The notes: generated by a model not told the origin, from the sequence alone. A stretch of 64,000 nucleotides of DNA from Sporichthya brevicatena (GCF_039525035.1 NZ_BAAAHE010000025.1:1-64000), one strand, 5' to 3'; shown: positions 27,058-36,589, numbered from the stretch's first letter. Program-made: numbers and translations.

Positions 27058-29748
27058 ATGGCGTCGCGCTCGCACGAGGAGCGCCCCACGGGCGACTGGG
27101 GGCTCCCACCGGTTCCCCCGCGCCGTGTGCCGGTCGGGGTCGACGCCGAACCCGTGCCCGGCACGGTGTCGGCCACCGAGTTCTCCCCGGAGGTCGAGGC
27201 CGCCCGCCTGGAGCAGAAGGCGCACCGGCGGCGCTGGCTGGGCCTGCTCGTCCTGGCGTCCTCGCAGCTGCTGATCGTCGTCGACGGCACGATCGTCAAC
27301 GTCGCGCTGCCGGCGCTCTCGACCGATCTCGAGCTCGCGTCGGCCGACCGGCAGTGGGTCATCACCGCCTACTCGCTGGCGTTCGGCGGCCTGTTGCTGC
27401 TCTGCGGCCGGATCGCCGGCTATCTCGGCCTGCGCCGGACGCTGGTGATCGGGCTGGGCGGCTTCGCGGTCGCGTCCGCCCTCGGCGGGGCCGCGCAGAA
27501 CCTGGAGACGCTGCTGGTCGCACGCGCGGCGCAGGGCGTGTTCGGTGCGCTGCTCGCCCCGGCCGCCCTCGCACTGGTGTCCACCACCTTCGTCGACGTC
27601 CGGGAGCGGGCGAAGGCCTTCGCCGTGTTCGGCGTCGTCGCCGGCGGCGGGTCGGCGGTCGGCCTGATCGCGGGCGGCATCCTCACCGAGTACGCCGACT
27701 GGCGCTGGACGATGTACGTCAACGTCCCCCTGGCCGCGGTGTCGATCCTCGGCGCGTTCCTGTTCCTCGACGAGTTCAGCGGCGAGCACCCGGGCCGGCT
27801 CGATCTGATCGGCACCGTGCTCGCCACCGGCGGTCTGGTCACCGTCGTCTACAGCTTCTCCGAGGCCGAGCGGAACGGCTGGACCGAGACCCGCACGCTC
27901 TGGCTGCTGTTCATCGGCCTGAGCCTGCTGATCCTGTTCGTCCTGAGTCAGCAGCTCGTCGCGAACCCGCTGCTGCCGCTGCGGGTCCTCGGCGACCGGA
28001 CGCGCGGCGGGTCGAACCTCGCGATCACCCTGGCCGCGCTGAGCATGATCGGCGCCTTCTTCTTCCTGACCTTCTACCTGCAGGGCGTGCTGGAGTTCTC
28101 CCCGGTGCGGACCGGCGTCGCGTTCCTCCCGGTCACCGGTGGTGTCATCGTCGCCTCGGCGGTGATCAGCAGCCTGATGCCGAAGGTCGCGCCTCGTCTG
28201 CTGATGGGCCTCGGTCTCGTCGGCGCGGCCGTGGCCTTGATCTGGATGTCGCGGATCAGCGCCGACTCCAGCTACTTCTCCGACCTGCTCGCGCCCCTGA
28301 TGCTCATGGGCGTCGCGATGGGCGCGGTGTTCGTGCCCGCGTTCAACGCCGCGACGCACGGCGTCCCGCCGCGGGACGCCGGGGTCGCCGGCGCCGTCGT
28401 CAACGCGACCCAGCAGATCGGTGCGTCCCTCGGCGTCGCGCTGCTCTCGACGGTCGCCGCGAACCGCACCGCCGACTACCTGCAGAACCGCTCGATCGAC
28501 CCGCAGACCCTGATCGACGCCCAGGTCGAGGGCTACGCCCGCGCGAGCCTGGTCGCCGGACTGATCCTCGCGGCGGCCGCGCTCGCGGTCGTGCTGCTGG
28601 TCAACGTGCACCGACTCGTCGCCCAGCCGGGCCTGGGCGAGGTTCCGATTCCGGGCCCCGTCGCCGAACCCGCGCTCGCGGTCCCGGCCCCCACGGAGTC
28701 CTCCGTTCGCCACGATTTCCCCGCTCAGCCGTCCGGCCGGGCTAGCATCCCCGCCGTGTTCCTGGAGGCCAGCGACGTGACCGACCCTTCCTACGGCGCC
28801 AACGGCAACGGCAACGGCAACGGCGCCCACGTGCCGGCACCCGCCTACGCGCCCCCGGCATCGACCCAGAGCCCCGTCCCCGCACCGCAGCCGATCCCGC
28901 AGCCGATCGCGCAGCCCGCGCCGGCACCGATCCCGCAACCCGCGCCGGCACCGGCGTACGCCGCGGCGCCGGGGCCGGCCCTGCGGGTCCGGGTCCGGCG
29001 GGCCGGCGCGAGCGGCGCGCCGGGTGACGGCGTGGCCGGTGCCGGGGTGACCCTGCTCGACCCCGGCGGCCGGCAGGTCGCCCGGGGTGAGACCGACGCG
29101 TCCGGCGTCGCGGACTTCGCGTCGCTCGCCGGCGGCGAGGCGCTGCTCGTGGTCCGCCACGAGGGTTACCTGCCGCAGGCCCGCACCGTGCTGCTGCCCG
29201 GCCCGGGTGCGCCGACCGTCGAGGTCGACATCGAGGTCGCCGGGGCGTCCCGGCTCTCCGGCGTCGTCACCAACGCGGCCGGCCGTGGGGTCGAGGGCGC
29301 GCTGGTGACGCTGACCAGCCTCGACGGCGCGGTCGCGGCCAGCACCCGCACCGACGCGACCGGTGCCTACGAACTCGTCGATCTCACGATCACCGACGGG
29401 ACGCTCGCGGTGTTCGCCTCCGCCTCCCGGCCGGTGGCCGTGCCGGTGACGATCCCGCCGGGCGGTCGCGTCCAGCGGGACGTCGAGGTCCGGGGCAGCG
29501 GCGTGATCTCCGGGATCGCCCAGACCCCCGAGGGCTGGCTGATCGCGGACGCGCGGGTGAGCCTGCTCTCCCACGGCGTCGAGGTCGCGGTCACGCGCAC
29601 CGACGCCGACGGGGCCTACCGGTTCACCGATCTGGAGGCCGGCGCCTACACCGTGCGCGCCGTCGGTTACCCGCCTGCGGAGGCCGAGGTCGTCGCCGGC
29701 GCCGGGGAGACGCCGGTGAGTCCGATCACACTCGCGCACGAGGACTGA
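27058..29748 (+). CDS. DHA2-type MFS efflux transporter with long C-terminal Ig-like domain array
   Basis: 896-aa paralogue of the upstream transporter. A 55-residue hydrophilic N-terminus precedes a 14-helix domain (about 57-520; VDGTIVNVALPAL, CGRIAGYLGLRRTLVIG). A Gly/Asn and Pro/Gln/Ala-rich linker (about 575-640) leads to three CarboxypepD_reg-like repeats (about 645-725, 728-805 and 808-890). The last repeat shares EGWLIADARVSL with the QGWLIADARVSL of the first transporter. An in-frame GTG at 28756 with TAGCAT 7 nt upstream, and a GTG at 28777 behind GGAGG, could allow separate expression of the soluble tail. Pump substrate unknown. Confidence 0.86.
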   Translation: MASRSHEERPTGDWGLPPVPPRRVPVGVDAEPVPGTVSATEFSPEVEAARLEQKAHRRRWLGLLVLASSQLLIVVDGTIVNVALPALSTDLELASADRQWVITAYSLAFGGLLLLCGRIAGYLGLRRTLVIGLGGFAVASALGGAAQNLETLLVARAAQGVFGALLAPAALALVSTTFVDVRERAKAFAVFGVVAGGGSAVGLIAGGILTEYADWRWTMYVNVPLAAVSILGAFLFLDEFSGEHPGRLDLIGTVLATGGLVTVVYSFSEAERNGWTETRTLWLLFIGLSLLILFVLSQQLVANPLLPLRVLGDRTRGGSNLAITLAALSMIGAFFFLTFYLQGVLEFSPVRTGVAFLPVTGGVIVASAVISSLMPKVAPRLLMGLGLVGAAVALIWMSRISADSSYFSDLLAPLMLMGVAMGAVFVPAFNAATHGVPPRDAGVAGAVVNATQQIGASLGVALLSTVAANRTADYLQNRSIDPQTLIDAQVEGYARASLVAGLILAAAALAVVLLVNVHRLVAQPGLGEVPIPGPVAEPALAVPAPTESSVRHDFPAQPSGRASIPAVFLEASDVTDPSYGANGNGNGNGAHVPAPAYAPPASTQSPVPAPQPIPQPIAQPAPAPIPQPAPAPAYAAAPGPALRVRVRRAGASGAPGDGVAGAGVTLLDPGGRQVARGETDASGVADFASLAGGEALLVVRHEGYLPQARTVLLPGPGAPTVEVDIEVAGASRLSGVVTNAAGRGVEGALVTLTSLDGAVAASTRTDATGAYELVDLTITDGTLAVFASASRPVAVPVTIPPGGRVQRDVEVRGSGVISGIAQTPEGWLIADARVSLLSHGVEVAVTRTDADGAYRFTDLEAGAYTVRAVGYPPAEAEVVAGAGETPVSPITLAHED

Positions 29749-29811
29749 GCGCGGGCGCCCGTCCGCAGCGCCGCCCCGGCACCGAATCCACCCATCGACC
29801 ACAATGGCCGC

Positions 29812-30444
29812 ATGAGCGCATCGGTGGTGTCCGTCAACGTCGGTCGTGTGGTGGACACCCCCGGGAGCCTGCTGGGCCGCACGAGCATCGACCGGCGCCC
29901 GGTGACCGGCCGGATCCGGGCGACGGAACTCGGCCTCATCGGCGACGAGGTCGCGGACACCAAGCACCACGGCGGGCGCGACCAGGCGGTCTACGCCTAC
30001 GAGCGCGAGGACCTCGACCGCTGGGCCGCCGAGCTCGGGCGCGAGCTGCACGACGGCAACTTCGGCGAGAACCTGACGACGGGGGGAATCGACCTCGCGG
30101 CGGCGGTGATCGGCGAGCGCTGGCGGATCGGCGACGCGGAGTTCGAGGTCTCCTCCCCGCGGACGCCGTGCGGCACGTTCCGCAACCACCTGGGCAACCT
30201 GCGCGGCTGGGTGAAACGGTTTACCGCCGACGGTCGCCCGGGCGCCTACCTGCGCGTCCTCGTCGAGGGCGAGATCGGCGCCGGTGACGAGATCACCGTG
30301 CTGCACCGCCCGGAGCACGGCGTCACGATCGCCGAGGTGTTCCGGGCGATCACCACGGAGAAGCAGCACCTGCCGGGGCTGCTCGAGGTGCCCGAGCTGC
30401 CCGCCAAGGTGCACCGCTGGGCCCGCGAGGCGCGCGCGTCCTGA
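29812..30444 (+). CDS. MOSC-domain protein
   Basis: 210-aa MOSC (molybdenum cofactor sulfurase C-terminal) domain protein of the YiiM type. Visible features are the motif TKHHGGRDQAVYAYERED, the segment DGNFGENLTT and the conserved Cys in RTPCGTFRNH, which likely binds or transfers sulfur on a molybdenum cofactor. YiiM relatives act with Mo-dependent reductases of N-hydroxylated compounds. ATG 29812 is 6 nt after CACAAT, a weak leaderless -10. Monocistronic-looking, 40 bp before hemW. Confidence 0.9.
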   Translation: MSASVVSVNVGRVVDTPGSLLGRTSIDRRPVTGRIRATELGLIGDEVADTKHHGGRDQAVYAYEREDLDRWAAELGRELHDGNFGENLTTGGIDLAAAVIGERWRIGDAEFEVSSPRTPCGTFRNHLGNLRGWVKRFTADGRPGAYLRVLVEGEIGAGDEITVLHRPEHGVTIAEVFRAITTEKQHLPGLLEVPELPAKVHRWAREARAS

Positions 30445-30483
30445 GACGCGTCGGAAAGCCGTGCAAGTGATGGTGCGTCACTG

Positions 30484-31713
30484 ATGGCCGGCCCGCCCCC
30501 GATGGGTGAGCCGGTCCCCGCCGACGGGGCCTTGCCACCGGCGGCCCTGACCGGGGTGGGCGAGCGGCCCTTCGGGCTGTACCTGCACGTCCCGTTCTGC
30601 GCGAGCCGCTGCGGTTACTGCGACTTCAACACCTACACCGCCACCGAACTCGGCCCGGGCGCCTCGCGGGACGAGTACCCCGACCAGGCCGCGGCGGAGA
30701 TCCGCCTCGCCGCCCGGCTGCTCGCCGCGTCCGGGGCCGCGCCCCCGACGGTCTCGACCGTCTTCGTCGGCGGTGGCACGCCCACGCTGCTGACGCCACG
30801 TCAGCTCGGTGGGCTGCTGCAGGTCGTGCGCGACGAGTTCGGCCTCGCCCCGGACGCTGAGGTCACCGTCGAGTCCAATCCCGACAGCGTCGACGCGAAG
30901 GCGCTGGAGGGCCTGGTCGCCGCCGGGTTCACACGGATCTCCTTCGGCATGCAGAGCTCCTCCGGTCGCGTGCTGCAGATCCTCGACCGCACGCACACGC
31001 CGGGCCGGGCGGCCGAGTGCGCCCGCTGGGCCCGCGAGGCCGGGTTCTCCGGCGTGAACCTCGACCTGATCTACGGCACGCCCGGGGAGAGCGACGCCGA
31101 CTGGGAGAACTCGATCGAAGCCGCCCTCGCGGCCGCGCCCGACCACGTCAGCGCCTACGCGCTGATCGTCGAGGACGGCACCCGCCTCGCGGCGCGCGTC
31201 CGCCGCGGTGAGCTGCCCGCGCCGGACGACGACGTGCTCGCCGCGCGCTACGAGATCGCCGATGCGGCCTTCGCCGCCGCGGGCCTGTCCTGGTACGAGG
31301 TCTCGAACTGGGCCACGTCGCCGGCCGCGCGGTGCCGTCACAACGTCCTGTACTGGACCGGCGCCGACTGGTGGGGGATCGGGCCGGGCGCGCACAGCCA
31401 CGTCGGTGGGGTGCGCTGGTGGAACGTCCGCCACCCGCGGGAGTACGCCGCGCGCATCGCCGCCGGGCAGAGCCCGGGGGCGGGGCGGGAGGTGCTGTCC
31501 GCGGACGAGCGCCACCTGGAGCACGTCCTGCTCGGGATCCGCCTCGTCGACGGTCTCGCGCTGACCGACCTGGACGACTCCGGTCGCCGGGCTGCCGCGC
31601 GGGCCGCCGCCGACGGGCTGCTCGAGGCGACCGCGCTCGCCGCGGGTCGCGCGGTGCTGACGTTGCGTGGCCGGCTCCTCGCCGACGCGGTGGTTCGTCA
31701 GCTGACCGCCTGA
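30484..31713 (+). CDS. hemW: HemW, radical SAM heme chaperone
   Basis: 409-aa radical SAM protein. The [4Fe-4S] motif CASRCGYCDF (CxxxCxxC) has Cys at about residues 39, 43 and 46. VFVGGGTPTLL and the SFGMQSSS segment are HemN/HemW hallmarks. It lacks the extra N-terminal region of true coproporphyrinogen dehydrogenases, so heme trafficking is the expected role. ATG 30484. It occupies its usual place between lepA and hrcA. Confidence 0.93.
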   Translation: MAGPPPMGEPVPADGALPPAALTGVGERPFGLYLHVPFCASRCGYCDFNTYTATELGPGASRDEYPDQAAAEIRLAARLLAASGAAPPTVSTVFVGGGTPTLLTPRQLGGLLQVVRDEFGLAPDAEVTVESNPDSVDAKALEGLVAAGFTRISFGMQSSSGRVLQILDRTHTPGRAAECARWAREAGFSGVNLDLIYGTPGESDADWENSIEAALAAAPDHVSAYALIVEDGTRLAARVRRGELPAPDDDVLAARYEIADAAFAAAGLSWYEVSNWATSPAARCRHNVLYWTGADWWGIGPGAHSHVGGVRWWNVRHPREYAARIAAGQSPGAGREVLSADERHLEHVLLGIRLVDGLALTDLDDSGRRAAARAAADGLLEATALAAGRAVLTLRGRLLADAVVRQLTA

Positions 31714-31745
31714 CGGAACCGGCCCGCCGGGCTATGGTCCCCAGG

Positions 31746-33014
31746 GTGCCTGTCGCTGTTCCCGACCGCGAACCGGGCGCCGCGCTCATCGCTGCGGCGG
31801 CCCGGCGGCTGGACGCGCGCCGCGGCGAGTTCATCCGGGCGATGGTCGACCGGTTCACGGTGGACATCGCGCCGCTGCAGCACGACGATGAGATGCGCGC
31901 GATGCTCGCCGCGAGCACCGATGCGAACGTCGCCGTCGCGCTGCACCTGCTCGAACAGGGGATAGACCCGCACGTCGTCGAACCTGCGCCCGCGGCCGCG
32001 CAGTACGCCCGGCGCCTGGCGCAGCAGGGAATCCCGCTCTCGGCGTTGTTGCGCGCCTACCGGCTCGGGCACGCGGACTTCGTCGAGGCGATGCTGCACG
32101 AGATCAGCACCGACCCCGACGGCAACCCGAAGACCGTCGCCGCCGCGAGCGCGACGGTGGTGCGCGAGTCCGCGGCGTTCGTCGACTCCGTCTCCGAGTT
32201 GGTCGTGCTCGCCTACGAGACCGAGCGCGAGGCGTGGGCACGCAACGACTCGACGCTGCGCGCCTCACGGATCCGCATCCTGCTCGAGGGGGAGGACGTC
32301 GAGATCCGCGCGGCCGAGCGCGCCCTGGGCCACCCGCTCGCGCAGGTGCACGTCGCCGTCGCCCTCTGGTTCGACGAGGGCGGCCCGCTGCGCGGTGACG
32401 AACTGATCCGCCTGGAGCGCTCCTGCGCCTCGGCCGCGACGTTGGTCGGCGCGCAGTACCTGTTCAGCGCGCGCGACGAGGGCAGCGCCACCGTCTGGTT
32501 CTCGCGCCCGGGCGACGGCCCGGACGTCGAGAAGCTCGCCGACGCCCTTGCCGGCTCCGACGGACCCGTGCCGCGGATCGCGCTCGGGCGGCCCGGCGCC
32601 GACCTCGCCGGGTTCCGGGTCACGCACCGGCAGGCGGAGCAGGCCAAGCGTGTCGCCGTCGTCGCGGGTGCGACCGGGACGCCGGTCACCGACTTCGCCG
32701 ACGTCGGTGCGGTCGCGCTGCTGTGCCAGGACCTCCCCGCGGCCCGCGCGTTCGTCGCCGACACCCTCGGGCCGCTGGCGGCGGACGACGACAACGCCGA
32801 ACGACTGCGCGAGACCCTCCGCGTCTTTCTCGCGACCAACGGCAGTTACACCGCCGCCGCCGAACTGCTGAACCTGCACAAGAACTCGGTCCAGTACCGG
32901 ATCACCAAGGCCGAGCAGCTCTGCGGCCGGCCGCTGCGGGCCGAGCGCTTCGACGTCGAGTTCGCCCTGCGGGCCTGCCACCTCCTCGGCGCGGCCGTGC
33001 TGCGATCCGACTGA
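31746..33014 (+). CDS. PucR-family helix-turn-helix regulator
   Basis: 422-aa regulator with an N-terminal RsbRD_N-like helical domain (RRGEFIRAMVDRFTVDIAPL), a GGDEF-like/PucR middle region and the C-terminal PucR HTH (YTAAAELLNLHKNSVQYRIT). GTG 31746 is preferred: TATGGT at 31733-31738 is 7 nt upstream and would be a leaderless -10. That hexamer contains the alternative ATG at 31734. A second regulator of the same architecture lies at 43222-44472. No obvious adjacent metabolic target. Confidence 0.86.
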   Translation: MPVAVPDREPGAALIAAAARRLDARRGEFIRAMVDRFTVDIAPLQHDDEMRAMLAASTDANVAVALHLLEQGIDPHVVEPAPAAAQYARRLAQQGIPLSALLRAYRLGHADFVEAMLHEISTDPDGNPKTVAAASATVVRESAAFVDSVSELVVLAYETEREAWARNDSTLRASRIRILLEGEDVEIRAAERALGHPLAQVHVAVALWFDEGGPLRGDELIRLERSCASAATLVGAQYLFSARDEGSATVWFSRPGDGPDVEKLADALAGSDGPVPRIALGRPGADLAGFRVTHRQAEQAKRVAVVAGATGTPVTDFADVGAVALLCQDLPAARAFVADTLGPLAADDDNAERLRETLRVFLATNGSYTAAAELLNLHKNSVQYRITKAEQLCGRPLRAERFDVEFALRACHLLGAAVLRSD

Positions 33015-33018
33015 CGGG

Positions 33019-33054
33019 CCCTCACACCCGCCCTCACACCCGCCCTCACACCCG
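33019..33054. repeat. Three perfect 12-bp tandem repeats
   Basis: ccctcacacccg occurs three times without change between the PucR stop and the stop region of the convergent DUF4870 gene; the third unit contains that gene's TGA. Probably slippage-generated. Confidence 0.85.
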
Positions 33055-33429
33055 GAGGAAGGGCGCGGCGACCGGGTAGCGGTAGGCCTCGCCGTAGCGG
33101 GCCGCCATCGCGGCGCGGACCGTGAGCAGGAACCAGCCGACGGTCAGCAGCACGATCAGCACGACGGTGGCGCCGGCGGCCCAGTCCGGTCCGCCGTCGT
33201 CGCCGACCCGGGACAGTGAGGCCGTCCCGATCAGCCCGGCGAGCCCGACCAGGCCGACCGTGACGTTGAAGTTCACCGCCGCGACGGCGTGCGCGCGCAC
33301 GAACGTCGACCCCCGGGTCAGCACGCGCAGCGCGATCAGCGGCCCGACGAACCCGAGGCCGATCGCCATCCCCGGGATCGAGGCCACGTGGACGATCGCC
33401 GCCCGGCGCCGCTCGGACTGCGTGGGCAC
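33046..33429 (-). CDS. DUF4870-family small membrane protein
   Basis: 127-aa protein with about three transmembrane helices: around residues 15-35 (IPGMAIGLGFVGPLIALRVL), 45-70 (AHAVAAVNFNVTVGLVGLAG) and 83-108 (AAGATVVLIVLLTVGWFLL). The FVRAHAVAAVNFNVT region matches the DUF4870/Tic20-like pattern. GTG start at 33429, 3 bp after the stop of the upstream DUF3097 gene, so the two are co-transcribed. Role unknown. Confidence 0.8.
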   Translation of the reverse strand: MPTQSERRRAAIVHVASIPGMAIGLGFVGPLIALRVLTRGSTFVRAHAVAAVNFNVTVGLVGLAGLIGTASLSRVGDDGGPDWAAGATVVLIVLLTVGWFLLTVRAAMAARYGEAYRYPVAAPFLRV

Positions 33430-33432
33430 GGT

Positions 33433-34296
33433 TCAGTCCTCGGCGGCGCCCTCGGCGGCGTCGCCCGTGGTGACGAAGTCGATGAGCTCCTCGACCCGGC
33501 CGAGCAGCGCCGGCTCCAAATCCGTCCAGGTGCGGACGGAGGCGAGGATCCGCTTCCAGGCGACGTGGGTCTCGCAGTTCCAGCCGAGGGCGTCGATCAC
33601 GCCCTCCTTCCACGGGCGGCCGCGGGGGACGTCCGGCCAGGCGTCGATCCGCACCACCTGCGGGCGGACCGCCTGCCAGATGTCGATGTAGGGATGCCCG
33701 ACGACCAGCACGTGCGGGTTCCGGACGGCGGCCGCGATCCGGCTCTCCTTGCTGCCCTCGACGAGGTGGTCGACGAGCACGCCGAGGCGGCGCCCGGGGG
33801 CCGGGCGGAACTCGGCGACGATCGCGGGGAGGTCGTCCACGCCCTCCAGGTACTCGACGACGACGCCCTCGTGCCGCAGGTCGTCGCCCCAGACCTTCTC
33901 GACGAGCTCGGCGTCGTGGCGGCCCTCGACGTAGATCCGGCTGGCCCGGGCCACCCGCGCGCGGGCGCGGGGGACCGCCACCGAGCCGGACGCGGTCCGG
34001 GCGGGGACCTTCGCCGCGGCGGGGGCGCTCGGGGGCGTCAGCGTCACCGGCTTGCCGTCGATCAGGAAGCCGGGCCCGAGCGGGAACGTGCGGTGCTTGT
34101 CGTGCCGGTCCGCGAGCGTGACCACCCAGCCGCCGGGCATCTTGTCGCAGCGCACCACCGCGCCGCAGAAACCGGTGTCGACCTCCTCGACGACGAGGTC
34201 CCGGTCGGCCGGAACGGCGGGGACGGCCCGGGGCCGCCGCCAGTTCCGGGCAAGGACGTCGGCGCCGTAGTGGTCGCCGGGCATGTTCGAGCGCAT
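33433..34296 (-). CDS. DUF3097-family protein
   Basis: 287-aa conserved actinobacterial protein of unknown function, typically next to hemW/hrcA. Recognisable segments are YGADVLARNWRRPRAVPAVP at the start, RIYVEGRHDAELVEKVWGDD, LGVLVDHLVEGSKESRIA and VVGHPYIDIWQAVRP. The EGRHDAELVEKVWGDD and DHLVEGSKE blocks are reminiscent of a Toprim-type fold with acidic residues, suggesting a nucleic-acid role; this is inference. ATG 34296 is 7 nt after TAACGT on the minus strand. Divergent from hrcA. Confidence 0.82.
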   Translation of the reverse strand: MRSNMPGDHYGADVLARNWRRPRAVPAVPADRDLVVEEVDTGFCGAVVRCDKMPGGWVVTLADRHDKHRTFPLGPGFLIDGKPVTLTPPSAPAAAKVPARTASGSVAVPRARARVARASRIYVEGRHDAELVEKVWGDDLRHEGVVVEYLEGVDDLPAIVAEFRPAPGRRLGVLVDHLVEGSKESRIAAAVRNPHVLVVGHPYIDIWQAVRPQVVRIDAWPDVPRGRPWKEGVIDALGWNCETHVAWKRILASVRTWTDLEPALLGRVEELIDFVTTGDAAEGAAED

Positions 34297-34354
34297 CCGT
34301 CAGACGTTAACGGCGATCGGCGGAGCGAGCCGGGCGGCGCGCGGCGCAGCTAAA

Positions 34355-34381
34355 CTGTCACTCACCACGTGAGAGTGCCAA
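34355..34381 (+). promoter_or_regulatory. CIRCE element upstream of hrcA
   Basis: CTGTCACTC, nine bases, GAGTGCCAA fits the CIRCE consensus TTAGCACTC-N9-GAGTGCTAA, with the core CACTC-N9-GAGTG intact. A TAAACT hexamer (34351-34356) overlaps its left edge. HrcA binding here would autoregulate hrcA-dnaJ. Its position also argues that hrcA starts at 34411, not at 34369 inside the element. Confidence 0.75.
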
Positions 34382-34410
34382 TGGTCGAGCTCGATTCGGG
34401 GAGGTACGGC

Positions 34411-35439
34411 GTGCTGGACGAACGCAAGCTCGCCGTGCTCCGCGCGATCGTGCAGGACTACGTCTCGACCGAGGAGCCGGTGGGCTCGAAGACGCTGGTC
34501 GACCGGCACAACCTGGGCGTCTCCCCGGCCACGATCCGCAACGACATGGCGGTGCTGGAGGAGGAGGGCTACATCGCCCAGCCGCACACCAGCGCCGGGC
34601 GGGTGCCCACCGACAAGGGCTACCGCCTGTTCGTCGACCGGCTCGCCGGGGTCCGGCCCCTGACCTCGCCCGAGCGGCGGGCGATCCAGCAGTTCCTGGA
34701 CTCGGCGGTCAACCTCGACGACGTCGTCGACCGCACCGTGCGGCTGCTCGCGCAGCTCACGCGGCAGGTCGCGGTCGTGCAGTACCCGTCGCTCTCGACG
34801 GCGTCGGTCCGGCACCTGGAGGTGCTCTCCACGGGCCCGGGCCGCGTGATGCTGGTGCTGATCACCGACACCGGGCGGGTCGAGCAGCGCGTCGTCGACG
34901 TCCCCGTCGTGACCAGCGAGGACCTGCTGCCGGACCTGCGGGCCCGGCTGAACGCCGTGATGGACGGCCAGCGGCTGTCCAAGGCCGCGGACGCGGTGAC
35001 CCTGCTGGGGGAGAACTGGCCGGCGCCGCCGGGGAGCGTCGACGCCACCGTCGTCGCGACGGTCATCGCGGCGCTGCACGAGATGATCGACGACAGTCAC
35101 GACCAGCGGGTCGTGATGGCCGGTGCGGCGAACCTCACGCGCGCCGGGCAGGACTTCACCGACTCGCTCGGCGTCGTCCTCGAGGCCCTGGAGGAACAGG
35201 TCGTGCTGATGCGCCTGCTGCACCAGGCGAACTCCCCGGACGTCAGCGTGCGGATCGGGCACGAGAACAGCATGGAGAGCCTGGCCGGTACCTCGGTCGT
35301 GGCCTCCGGGTACGGTCACCGCGAGGTCGTCGCCCGGCTGGGCGTGATCGGGCCGACCCGGATGGACTACCCGGGCACGATGGGTGCGGTGCGCGCTGTG
35401 GCGCGCTACGTCGGCCACATCCTCTCCGACGAGAAGTAG
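34411..35439 (+). CDS. hrcA: Heat-inducible transcription repressor HrcA
   Basis: 342-aa HrcA, which represses chaperone genes by binding CIRCE and is tuned by GroEL. The N-terminal winged helix ([20 protein letters not shown], then [20 protein letters not shown]) and the marker [17 protein letters not shown] are clear. GTG 34411 follows GGGGAGG by 6 nt; upstream in-frame starts lie within or just after the CIRCE. dnaJ follows 18 bp later, as in most Actinobacteria. Confidence 0.95.
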   Translation: MLDERKLAVLRAIVQDYVSTEEPVGSKTLVDRHNLGVSPATIRNDMAVLEEEGYIAQPHTSAGRVPTDKGYRLFVDRLAGVRPLTSPERRAIQQFLDSAVNLDDVVDRTVRLLAQLTRQVAVVQYPSLSTASVRHLEVLSTGPGRVMLVLITDTGRVEQRVVDVPVVTSEDLLPDLRARLNAVMDGQRLSKAADAVTLLGENWPAPPGSVDATVVATVIAALHEMIDDSHDQRVVMAGAANLTRAGQDFTDSLGVVLEALEEQVVLMRLLHQANSPDVSVRIGHENSMESLAGTSVVASGYGHREVVARLGVIGPTRMDYPGTMGAVRAVARYVGHILSDEK

Positions 35440-35457
35440 GACGGGCGGACAAACCAG

Positions 35458-36585
35458 GTGGCGGACTACTACGGCGTCCTCGGCGTGTCCCGGGACGCCT
35501 CGCCGGACGAGATCAAGAAGGCGTACCGGAAGCTCGCGCGCGAGCTGCACCCGGACGTCAACCCCGCGCCCGACGCCGCGGAGCGTTTCAAGGAGGTCAC
35601 GGCCGCCTACGAGGTGCTCTCCGACCCGCAGAAGCGCCAGATGTTCGACCTCGGGGCGGACCCGCTGCAGCCCGGCGGGGGTGGCGGTAACCCGTTCGGG
35701 GGCGCCGGCTTCGGCTTCGGCGACATCATGGACGCCTTCTTCGGCGGCGGGCAGACCCGCGGCCCGCGCAGCCGGGTGCAGCGCGGCCAGGACGCCCTGC
35801 TGCGGCTGGAGATTCCGCTCGCCGACGCCGCCTTCGGCACCACCCGCGAGCTCACGCTCGACACTGCGGTCGTCTGCAACCGGTGCGGCGGCGACGGCTG
35901 CGCGCCCGGTTCGGAGCCGGTGACGTGCGACATCTGCCACGGCCGCGGCGAGATCTCCAGCGTCCAGCGCTCGTTCCTGGGCCAGGTCATGACCTCCCGG
36001 CCGTGCAACCAGTGCCGCGGCTACGGGACCGTGATCCCGTCGCCCTGCCCCGAGTGCGCGGGCGAGGGGCGGGTCCGCAGCCGGCGGACGCTGAAGGTGA
36101 AGATTCCCGCGGGCGTCGACACCGGGACGCGGATCCAGCTCTCCGGCGAGGGCGAGGTCGGCCCCGGCGGTGGGCCGCCCGGCGACCTGTACGTCGAGAT
36201 CATCGAGGCGCCGCACCCGCACTTCACGCGGCAGGGCGACGACCTGCACGTCCAGGTCCGGCTGCCGATGACGGCGGCGGCGCTCGGGGCGTCACTCCCG
36301 ATCGAGACCCTCGACGGGCCGTTCCAGCTCAACGTGAAGCCCGGCACGCAGTCCGGGCACCTCGAGCGCGTGCCGGCCCGCGGCGTCCCGCACCTGCGCG
36401 GGTCCGGGCGCGGTGACTTGATCGTGCACGTCGAGGTCGTGACGCCGACCAAGCTCGACGCCGAGCAGGAGAAGCTGCTGCGCGAACTGGCCCGGCTCCG
36501 CGGCGAGGAGCACCCGACCGGCGACCTGTCGACGGGGCAGCCCAACGTGTTCTCGAAGATCCGCGACATCTTCGGCGGTCGTTGA
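35458..36585 (+). CDS. dnaJ: Chaperone DnaJ
   Basis: 375-aa type I DnaJ/Hsp40. It has a J domain ([23 protein letters not shown] in LHPDVNP), a Gly/Phe-rich segment (about 75-105), a zinc domain with four repeats ([36 protein letters not shown]) and C-terminal substrate-binding domains. Co-chaperone for DnaK. GTG start at 35458, linked to hrcA and rsmE in one transcription unit. This is the hrcA-linked paralogue; a dnaK-linked copy may exist elsewhere. Confidence 0.96.
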   Translation: MADYYGVLGVSRDASPDEIKKAYRKLARELHPDVNPAPDAAERFKEVTAAYEVLSDPQKRQMFDLGADPLQPGGGGGNPFGGAGFGFGDIMDAFFGGGQTRGPRSRVQRGQDALLRLEIPLADAAFGTTRELTLDTAVVCNRCGGDGCAPGSEPVTCDICHGRGEISSVQRSFLGQVMTSRPCNQCRGYGTVIPSPCPECAGEGRVRSRRTLKVKIPAGVDTGTRIQLSGEGEVGPGGGPPGDLYVEIIEAPHPHFTRQGDDLHVQVRLPMTAAALGASLPIETLDGPFQLNVKPGTQSGHLERVPARGVPHLRGSGRGDLIVHVEVVTPTKLDAEQEKLLRELARLRGEEHPTGDLSTGQPNVFSKIRDIFGGR

Positions 36586-36589
36586 TCCG

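Noticed and set aside
27013-30414. 1133-codon minus-strand ORF across the second MFS gene
   Set aside because: Antisense shadow of tetR, the transporter and the MOSC gene; low-complexity His/Asp/Arg/Gly composition, no ribosome site or domain.
33019-33054. Regulatory iterons
   Set aside because: Three 12-bp repeats lie across the stop codon of a gene in a convergent region and are better explained by replication slippage.
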